Below, in pieces: positions 56,010 through 64,000 of a stretch of DNA of 64,000 bases (positions are counted from its first letter, which is position 1; each line of letters begins with the position of its first letter). The stretch comes from Capniomyces stellatus (lineage: Eukaryota; Kickxellomycota; Harpellomycetes; Harpellales; Legeriomycetaceae): NCBI GenBank assembly GCA_001661515.1, contig LUVW01000022.1, positions 397,984-461,983 of the forward strand, read 5' to 3'. Below the pieces are notes generated by a model. The model saw only the letters and a list, made by a program, of their open reading frames with translations. It did not search any database and was not told the origin of the DNA. Position numbers and translations under genes: made by a program.

Positions 56010-57021
56010 CTACTTTCTTCTCCCTTTAGCCAATGGCTTTTCTTTCTTGCCTCTTGATGGCTTTTCGGTTTTAGGTTTTTTGGCGTTGGTTGGAGCAGAC
56101 TTTCCCCCAATTTTTGATAATATTGCCTTGTTTCTATCTTTTTCGTCAGACGCACTTGTTGTCACCGAATCAAACTTTCTCTTGTTCCTCTTAAGCTTTG
56201 GTTCTCCCTCAAGCTTCTTGTCGAATTTTCCAAGACTAGCAGTTGAGGCTTTGGTTAGTGTCAAAGACTGTTTTAGCTGCTTTTTGCGCAACTCGCGCGA
56301 CTCTTTGGCCTCCTTTGGTCCTACTACTGCCTCCTCTTTATTTCTGGTTTGTCTTCTTACATTCTTATCGACTCTGTCTTTACGCTTCTGGATCAGTTCC
56401 TGTCTTGGGTTGAAATCAGCATCTAATTACAATTAAAGGCAGTTTAAGGCGTCAATACGTTTCCTTTTTAAATTTTCAATATCAGTGTCAACTTTTTGTA
56501 AACAAGTAATCGCCAAGCTAAAGTTATCTCCAACACTAACCTGCGTTTCCTGGAACTGGAATAAGCCACTCTGACTCTTCCTTCTTGTTCATTCCCTTGT
56601 ATCCCCACACCGGCTTCATCTCATTGGTGTTTTCGTCAAATACCATTCTTGTCTTCTTGCGCTTCTTAATTCCCTTTAGTTTGGCAAACTTATCCCATCT
56701 AGTCAGCGCCTTTTCCTTTGGAACCGGCTTCTCTCTAGGAAGTGCTGTCACCAGATCCGGCAGCTTTGCCATCAAACCTTCATCAGTGTTTTGTGTGGGC
56801 AAACCAAAAATCTGATTTATCAACAGTTGAGTCACGTCTCTCGAAGTTTCCAACAGGTACTCTTCTATAACCTCCTCTTTTGCTGAAAGCTTGCTTTTGT
56901 TAAGCAAATTACCATCGAATGCCGCCATTAATCCCAAATCAAAGCCAACAGGGTTAAGCTTTTCAACCTCTGTTGACTTATACTGTGATTGATGTTCTTT
57001 AATCAAAGTTTGTACATCCAT
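56010..57021 (-). CDS. RRS1: Ribosome biogenesis regulatory protein Rrs1
   Basis: Two exons, 57021-56541 and 56422-56010, joined by a GTTAGT...AATTAG intron, giving 297 residues. Rrs1 acts in the nucleolus with Rpf2 to bring the 5S rRNA particle (5S rRNA, uL18, uL5) into the pre-60S subunit. The conserved core is visible as FDLGLMAAFDGN, then LPREKPVPKEKALTRWDKFA, KGIKKRKKTRMVFDE, WGYKGMNK and WLIPVPGNAD across the junction, followed by FNPRQELIQKRKDRVDKN. The C-terminus is Lys/Arg-rich (KKPKTEKPSRGKKEKPLAKG), as in the family. The length agrees with other fungal members. The intron follows the conserved block without breaking it. Confidence 0.93.
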
Positions 57022-59532
57022 TTTGTGTAAGTTATATGGCTATTTCGATTCTCCTTGGTTCCTTCCTTAGTATAAGCTATTATGAATGGCTGTAGGCTTT
57101 TCTTGCTTTGACTTTGAGATCTAATATTATGTTCAGGATTGGATTGGATTGAATTGAATTGAAAGTATCAATTTGATCTTGATTGTCTGCAAATTCAGAC
57201 TTATTGAGTTTTGGGTTTAATAAATCGAAATTTTTCCAACGTAAAATTTTGTTGAATCTTTTTTTTTTTTTTTTTCATTTCATTTCCTTTTTTTTCTTTT
57301 TTAAAATGTGAATGGTTTTTATTGGCAGGCTAATGATCCTAAAAATTGGTTTTATTGGGTGCTGCGTAATTTTAACGCTAATAACTCTCGATTCTCTATT
57401 TCTAGCTTGAACTGGAATGAAAGTAAAAAAAAATATATAAAAATGGTGGAAATTTAGAAGCCTGGAAATGAGAAAAAAATTTTCCAACTCGATTTAAAGT
57501 CTTGAAAAGTTTTCAGCTGATCAGTAATTTAACTATACTTAAAGACAACGAATAGCAACGTCGTTTTTCAATTACTTTCAAAATCCTTTAATCCAACACA
57601 CTTTATTAATTAGCGAAAATATGAAAATGCAATAAAAGCCAAAAACCGCAATAACATTGATGCAACTGATTGATATCCTCAAGTTATGATATACGAATTC
57701 AACTTTACAGTTAAATAAAGTGTTCAATCAGTTAGATATAATAGGTGGCTCAATCAGTTAAAAAAAGTGTTCAAAAGAAACCATATCATGTACCGGACCG
57801 TCTCTTTATGTTGATGATATTTGCATAGTCTTGATGTACTTTATAATTTCAATTTGATTTCCAACATTAATGATCCAAAGTATAGTAAATTCCAACACAT
57901 TGTTTAGTAATAAAGTAGTACAGACAACCACTCTAGTAAGATGGCACAATACATTCTTTGTCCTCAAACTTTTTATTGTCATAGGTTGGGAATATCTTCC
58001 TTTTTTCCAACACTCCAACATTCCGAATAATTCTTGATGTCTGATAAGTACCCAATTTTGATTGTGATTGTTGTTTACTCTCTAAATCAACATTACGCAA
58101 ACAGCAGTCAACAAGTTTAGCGTAAACAACTCGCTCGGTATTAACAAAATAAAATAAATATTGGCTATAAAAGATAAAAGTACACTTAGGTATATTTTCC
58201 GAATGTGCGCCCAACTGTCAAAAAACGCTAGTTGACGTTTATTTTTAGACAGATTGATACTGTTTGCAATCTTTGCTAATATATGGAACTACTGGTACCA
58301 ACAATTGTGCTAAATGGCCAAAAAAAAAAAGTAAACTGTGCATACTACAAAAGGTCAATATGCTTAAACAATATTGTAATTGGCATTAACCTAGGATGTT
58401 TTTGTCAAATAAGCTACATAACTAAACGAATCCCTCCAGTGTGTGCTTTGGCGCAAATTTAAATTCGGTGTTGATTTAGCCCTTTAGTTTCGTACATCAT
58501 TACTATATGTTTTATTTTTAGTTTGATCCTTTTAATTGATTCAAGCTGAATAAACAGAGTAGTCAAAATGTTAGTGGGTAGGTTCACAAAAATATAGTAG
58601 AAATATGATTGGCTGGTTCATAGTTGGTATTTTGTTTGGCCTCTAATTAAAGACCCATTAAAGTTAATTTAATCAACTCACCTTTTACAACTTAATGGCC
58701 GTTTCAACTGGACCAAATGTTTATAAAAATAGATCAGATAAAAGTATATTCTAAAAAAATAATTTAGTAAAAGTATATGGTTGATATCCTTCGATAAAAG
58801 AAATCCGTATTTCAAAAATAATAATGTAAAAGGCAGCAAAAGGTATGATGGGTGGGTAGAGTGTGGTGGTTATTTTGGGCTCAGTAAGAAAGACTAACAA
58901 CAATTTGATTAGATAAATATGGATGAACAAAGAGTTTCTGATCAAACGACTTTGATAGCCGTCAAAAGTGGGCGAGTCGTTTTGATAAACTAAAAATAAG
59001 TAGGTAAATCAAGTTAATATGAGATTCCAAAGAGAGGTCTCACGAGTGATGTATATATACTATCAATCAAGATAGCAGTCAAGTCTACACTCAGCTCCAT
59101 ACACATACAAAGAAAAAAGAAACACAACATAATAATTAAACATTGCGATATGTTTATGGATGTTAACTAATGTGTCAATATGTAATTACAATATTTGATA
59201 ATGCTAAAGTCTAAATATAAACCGTTGTAGCCGTTGTATAAATATTAGCAAATAAGAAATAAACACAATAAGAAGTCGAGTGTCAACAATGTAAAAAATA
59301 TGATGAAAAATACTCTTTGTGAGGTAGCAAACTGCAATTAATAGAGTGTACTCTGTACTTTGACAAAACAGAGCTAGTAATCCCAACTTGAACAAGGTTA
59401 AATTGTCCATGGCGAAGCTTACATAAGCACGGGTATAAAAGGATGAGTGCGGGATTTATCTAAAGTAAAATAATATTATCTTTACTTTAAACTATTAGTA
59501 TAGCCCTCGATTAACAACAATTATAATACAAA
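57022..59532. other. AT-rich divergent intergenic region
   Basis: 2.5 kb between the starts of RRS1 and the MFS permease gene. A GGATTGGATTGAATTGAATTG pentamer repeat lies at 57137-57161 and a poly-T run at 57260-57275. Overlapping minus-strand frames at 57806-58214 have no family resemblance. Promoters of both neighbours must lie here. Confidence 0.45.
59434..59441 (+). promoter_or_regulatory. Probable TATA box of the MFS permease gene
   Basis: TATAAAAG lies 99 bases before the ATG at 59533, in a slightly GC-richer setting than the surrounding spacer. Confidence 0.45.
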
Positions 59533-61092
59533 ATGAGCGATAAAAAGGATTCAGTAGATGAAAAAGCACCAGTACAGGTCAATGAGGAGATGGTATTGAC
59601 CGAGAGAGAGCAACTAGTAGTCAAAAACTACTTGAAGAAGGTTGATATCCGTATCATCCCTATCTTCTCGCTTATTTATCTCTTGGCTGTCATGGATCGT
59701 GCCAACATTGGTGCCGCCTTGGTCAATGGTATTGTTGAAGCTCTGAACCTTACATCAGCCCAACAAGCAAACGCAACCATATTCTTCTTTGTAGCCTATA
59801 TTGTCTGTGAAAGTAAGTATTTAAAGTTGAATTGTCATCTAAACAAGGTCTTAATATCATTTCAACAGGAATAGTATGTATGTATAATCAACTTACTAAC
59901 GCTTTCAAATAATTAACGTATAGCCCCTTCAAACATCCTGCTCAAGAAATTCAGACCAAGTGTCTGGTTCTCATTCATCATTGTTGCCTGGTCAGTTACC
60001 TGTGTAATCATGACATGGGCCAACTCTGCTACCTACCTCCTGATCGCCAGAACCATTCTTGGAGCCTTTGAATCCGGTCTAACACCAGGAGTTGTTGGAT
60101 ACATGCCATACTGGTATGTCCGTTCAGAAATTGGATTCCGTATGTCTTTGTTCTTTGCCGCCGGTACCTTGTCAGGAGTAATCGGTGGTATTGCTGCTTT
60201 TGGTCTCATCCAAATCAGAATTCCAGGAATCCAACCATATGCCGCTATCTTCCTTATCGAAGGTCTTGTCTCTGTTGTTGTCGGTATTGCCGCCTACTTT
60301 CTTATTGTTGATTACCCAGATACCGCCGATTTTTTCACTCCAGAGGAACGTGAACTCTGCTTGCGTAGAGTCCGCAATGATCAAGGTTTGGGTTCAAAAA
60401 CCAAGATGACATTCAGCCAAGCCATGTCCGCCTTGTTGGACTGGAAGATGTGGGTGTACGCCGTTATGTTCTACTGTGTAAATGTAAGCGGTGTAACACT
60501 TGGTGTGTTCAGTGGTCCTATTATCAAGGGTATGGGTTATACCAAGCTTGAGGCCACTCTGATGTCTTCAATTCCAAGTCTTGCAGGATTCTTTGGTCAA
60601 ATTTTGAGTGGATTCACCATGGCAAGATTCCCACTGTGGTTGAACTCTGCCGTATACGCTTCAATCGCAGTTGTTGGGTTCGCAATTGTTGGATTTGCTA
60701 ATATTTCAAACCCAGCTAAGCTCACATGTTTGGCCGTCTGTGGATTCGGAACATTCCCTAACATCCCTGTCATTGCCACATGGATGTCTGTAAACATGGG
60801 TGGTATCTCCAAGCGTATGATTGCCTCAGCCATGACAGTCTCATTTGGTGGTATTGCAGGAGCAACCACCGCCAAGTTCTTTACCACTGCCGAAGCACCA
60901 AAGTATGTCTCAGGAAACACTATAAATTTGGCTGTACTGAGTGTTATAGTCGGTTGTTCATTCATATTTAGATTCTACTATGCCTATGAAAACAATCGCC
61001 GTGATAACAACCCAGAAGACGTCTCGCACCTTTCAGAACTTGAACAACGTAATCTCAATGACAAGCATCCACAGTTCAGATACAGAGTTTAA
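59533..61092 (+). CDS. MFS permease, anion:cation symporter (allantoate/nicotinate/phthalate permease) family
   Basis: Two exons, 59533-59812 and 59924-61092, with a GTAAGT...TATAG intron holding a perfect TACTAAC branch box, giving 482 residues. The order of motifs fits the fungal ACS family (Dal5/Tna1 type): YLLAVMDRANIGAA after the first span, ETPSNILLKKFRPSVW across the splice junction, RTILGAFESGLTPGVVGYMP, then YWYVRSEIGFRMSLFF. Twelve hydrophobic segments can be traced, with a central cytosolic loop (PEERELCLRRVRND). Family members import organic anions such as allantoate, nicotinate, pantothenate or vitamin precursors with protons at the plasma membrane; the substrate is not readable here. 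Codons are more strongly biased (GCC, GTC, CGT, GGT, CCA) than in neighbours, suggesting high expression. Confidence 0.9.
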
Positions 61093-62634
61093 CTTTTTTT
61101 TCCTCTTGTAACTTTAACTTTTTAACTTGTTTTCGTTTTAAAATAACTGTATTCTCATCTAATAAAAATTGATAAATTTAAAAAATACAAGTGTGGACCA
61201 TATTTTCTATTAAAAATAACCTGCAATTGACACAGACTATTCAATATTGGTATACTCCTTTTGAAGCGGTGCTTGTTGGTTTATTGTGTAAACTTTTGAC
61301 TAGATTGTTTTCTCGATAATAAAAGTAGACGTTGCAAAAAAAATAAAAAAATAATGTGGCCAAGTAGTAGTTACATAATGAAATATTAATTCAGTACGCT
61401 GGTCCGAGGCTTTTATATCTATCATCAGCTTGTTAAATAAGCTTGACTCATCATCGAGCCCAGTTCAAATTAAATGGTACCAAATATGAAAATAAAAACA
61501 GAGTAAATAATAAAGTGCTGGTTAACACGCAAATCAACTAGCTCTTGAAAAGTAATCAACTAATAAGCCTGAACTTTTAGCTTCAAAAGGTGAAAGTGAT
61601 ATTTATCTTGTTAAAATCCCTTGACTGGGAACGTGAATAGCTTTGCTGTTTTACATAATAGTAGCTGATCAACTATATACAGTCACTAACAGCTAATATT
61701 GTTTTCAAGTTGGTGCATACTCAACCATGTGAAATAAATGTACGTAATATAACGGAATCTACACGATCTATATCATTCATTAATCCCCTTTATTTAATAC
61801 TTCCCAATTCTAGCTCTCAAAAAAGGACAAATATCAGTTGAAATGTCTTTTATTAGCTGAACTCCATTGTAAAACTACTGTAAACCATATTACGCACCCA
61901 GCGCTTGCACAGTGAGTATAACTTCACACCGTCTATTATACAAATATCTTGTATAATTAATTTATTCTTTTGAAAACAATATTACAATTAAATGTAGCAG
62001 TGTACAAAGGGTCCTGGATTTAGCGAGTGCTGACAGGAACACCTCACTTCAACTGTACAAAAGTCGTAGTAGGTAAAACGAAACATAAGTTTATACTAAT
62101 AAGTCGAGCAAACAGATATATAAACCAGATGTGGATACGATTGAAGTGACGATATAATACACGTTGTACTGATATATAAAAAGCTATCACCAAGAGATTT
62201 AATGAAGATTCACAAAGGTTTGAATGGTAATTTTCACAATTACAAATATCAGGTAATATTCATTCACAACTCACAGCTTGTTGCATAACTCAACTTTGAG
62301 AATATAAAACAATGAAGGTTATGTATCAGAATATATTATACATTGCTATTCCAAGCAACTTAGGTTCAAAATAAATCAATTATAAAGTCTATTTTAAAAA
62401 ATGCACTTATTCAGGCCAAAAAAGTTGGTACCTCTACTAGCTTATCTTTATAAATGATTCAAAACTCGGTTTTAATACATCAACAATCTGTATAAATACA
62501 TCAACAATCTGCATAAATACAGCTGGTAGCACGCCATTTCCAAAAGCACAGACTCTGTCTTTAACAACTTTACAACCATTCTAGTAACCGGAAACACTCT
62601 CAAATACACAAAAAACAACAACTGCTAGTACAAA
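61093..62634. other. AT-rich intergenic region
   Basis: 1.5 kb between the MFS gene and the protease pseudogene. Just before the latter is a short tandem repeat with TATAAATA elements (62474-62519). No gene or RNA recognised. Confidence 0.5.
62474..62519. repeat. 21-base tandem repeat carrying TATAAATA
   Basis: Two copies of AATACATCAACAATCTGTATA plus a partial third, about 115-160 bases before the start of the protease pseudogene. It may have served as its TATA region. Confidence 0.75.
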
Positions 62635-63382
62635 ATGCGTATTTCACTACAAGTAGCCATTGCAATCCAGGCCTTGCTGGTATCTGGATCAACAGTTCAC
62701 AAAAATAAACTGAGCAAAAGGATAACTGGAGGGAGAAATGGAAGAATATAAAAAATTTGGTCATCCGTATGTAGTTATTGGAAAAGGAAGTCCATTTATC
62801 AACAATTTTAGTAGTAATAATCCCAATATATACTACGTGGATAAAATCATTCCTCATAGATGGTTTACAATGGGCGATAAATTTGAGAACAATATAGCTC
62901 TTATTAGACTAAACAGAGATGTTGATCCCAAAGTTGCGACTCCAGCAAAATTATACAGCGGGTCTATTAAAGCTGACTTGGCCTTAGTAGCTGCTAGATG
63001 GGGTATCGACGATGTTACCACAGGAAGCTATCCCAGATTCTTAATATCAGCAAATATGACTGTTTCTGAATCGGGAATGTGTAGATCAAGAACTTCTCTT
63101 TGGGATAAGCCAAATAACGGAGACCTGATTTGCATAGATACATCAAATAAACCATCAGCATGTTCAGGAGATTCTGAAGGATCTGTTTACAAAGCAGGTA
63201 CTAAAGAAAATATACTAGTCGGTATTGTGTCTTCTGGGACTGGGGACGTGCTTGACCCGAATACCGGAGTGCCATGTGGATTAGTAGGATCCTTAGGCTA
63301 TATTACTCAAGCTTATTATCATATAGATTGGATTAAGAGAAATGCTGGTGCTGACGCTGCAAACATTAAAACCATTAGTTGA
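62635..63382 (+). pseudogene. Decayed trypsin-like (S1) serine protease
   Basis: A signal peptide starts at 62635 (MRISLQVAIAIQALLVSGST), followed by a basic propeptide and the activation site KRITGGRNG, then a stop in that frame. A different frame continues from 62738 for 214 codons with an S1 core: VDKIIPHRWF, ENNIALIRLNRDVD, ACSGDSEGS, VGIVSSGTG and a C-terminal helix YYHIDWIKRN. The whole Cys-Gly-Gly...Ala-Ala-His-Cys part, with the catalytic histidine, is absent. The catalytic aspartate is replaced by asparagine (NNIAL for NDIAL), and GDSGGP reads GDSEGS, keeping the serine. No splice pair restores the frame. Deletion, frameshift and lost catalytic residues together indicate a pseudogene of a secreted protease; a non-catalytic relative of the downstream frame is the alternative. 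Confidence 0.75.
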
Positions 63383-63941
63383 TCAGAATATGGCAGATGA
63401 AGCTAGATTTAGGCTGAATTTGCATTGTGTTGATTATTCTTTTATATTCAAGTTGAGGTTTAGGGTTTAGTTTTTTATCACCATTTTGTAAACGTAAAGT
63501 CAAGTTTAAGTCTTGGTATGCAAATAAACAACTCAAACTTTAGTATCTTGGTACATAGCAGGGGGTATTAGTATAAGTGTTTATAAAATTTATAGTCGGG
63601 TATACTCAAACCTTGTTTGTGTGAAATTCTATTTGGTTTATTCATTTTTCACTATGCTTTTCAGAATTTAACCTGGGAAGTTCAAAAACCACGTATTTCA
63701 CCAATTAATCGCTTTCTTGGTATTCATCTAGATTTTTAATTGGCAATATTGCCCTGTTAACTTTCCCTAATTTATAATGCCACCACTAACATTAGTATTG
63801 AATTATTTAAAATCACAAGGAACAGTCAGTTTTAGCAGAAAAAAAAAGAATCTAACAGAACACAATTGTCTTTCCACAGTGACCATTATTTACTAAATGA
63901 GATACGTCCCTCAACTAACCCGATACCATCTCAATTCCCAC
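63383..63941. other. AT-rich intergenic region at the right end
   Basis: No gene recognised between the protease pseudogene and the terminal tandem repeat. Confidence 0.5.
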
Positions 63942-64000
63942 CACGCATCAATTCCCAAAACGCATTAACTCCCAACACGCATCGACTCCCAACACGCATC
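63942..64000. repeat. 17-base tandem repeat running off the right edge
   Basis: Three and a half copies of a unit close to CACGCATCGACTCCCAA, with few differences between copies. The array continues beyond the window. Confidence 0.88.

Noticed and set aside
57806..58214. Two overlapping minus-strand frames
   Set aside because: No recognisable motif, no plausible join, and base composition like the rest of the spacer.
1..64000. tRNA, rRNA and CRISPR signals
   Set aside because: I looked for tRNA T-loop/acceptor patterns, rRNA cores and regularly spaced direct repeats with unique spacers and found none; the tandem arrays have no spacers. A covariance-model scan would be needed to exclude small RNAs.

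Overview
This window looks like nuclear DNA of a fungus, probably an early-diverging (non-Dikarya) lineage. The protein families are eukaryotic and partly fungal: a Skt5/Chs4-type chitin synthase activator, an allantoate/nicotinate-type MFS permease, Rrs1, an Rpp40-like RNase P subunit and a signal peptide peptidase. Genes are separated by AT-rich spacers and many carry short introns with GT...AG ends; some of these contain branch-like ACTAAC or CTAAT elements. RPP40, which model ascomycete yeasts lack, argues for an early branch. The exact lineage cannot be fixed from the sequence; Kickxellomycotina/Zoopagomycota is only a guess.

Layout: 1-2698 (-) is the 5' part of a very acidic, repeat-rich orphan gene that runs off the left edge. 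3691-5060 (-) is a six-exon aminodeoxychorismate-lyase-like gene (folate/p-aminobenzoate branch), divergent from a DUF1764 gene at 5640-6164. 6574-8022 (-) is an arrestin-like ubiquitin-ligase adaptor with a PPxY motif. A gene-poor stretch of about 3.5 kb follows, then the Skt5-like Sel1-repeat gene (11510-14164, -), a mitochondrial two-HMG-box protein (16082-17442, -) and a PhoD-like phosphatase (18468-20318, -). A second PhoD-like paralogue lies inverted at 25647-27482 (+), with a small type II membrane protein (22967-23764, +) between them.

28047-28893 (+) is a ChaC-type gamma-glutamylcyclotransferase (glutathione turnover). A poly-G tract with an assembly gap (Ns 29082-29095) follows. 29282-34250 (-) is one two-exon gene for a 1600-residue protein with an FHA domain whose coding sequence is interrupted by the intron. 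It is divergent from a seven-exon RPP40 gene (35325-37298, +). A CCDC137-like nucleolar gene (37513-38599, -) precedes another gene-poor stretch of about 4 kb. 42528-50018 (+) is a 2496-residue Sec7-PH Arf exchange factor full of dipeptide repeats, followed by a second Sel1-repeat gene (50482-51971, -).

The right end holds a signal peptide peptidase (53830-55491, +) convergent with RRS1 (56010-57021, -), an MFS permease (59533-61092, +), and a decayed trypsin-like protease pseudogene (62635-63382, +). There is no operon logic. Several genes relate to ribosome and RNA biogenesis (RRS1, RPP40, the CCDC137-like gene), others to membrane traffic and the cell surface (arrestin, Sec7-PH, SPP, Skt5). 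The clearest unusual feature is repeated expansion of hexanucleotide repeats inside three unrelated large coding regions. Exon joins were worked out by hand from splice sites and reading frame; each spliced model totals a multiple of three bases, but none has been checked against transcripts or databases.
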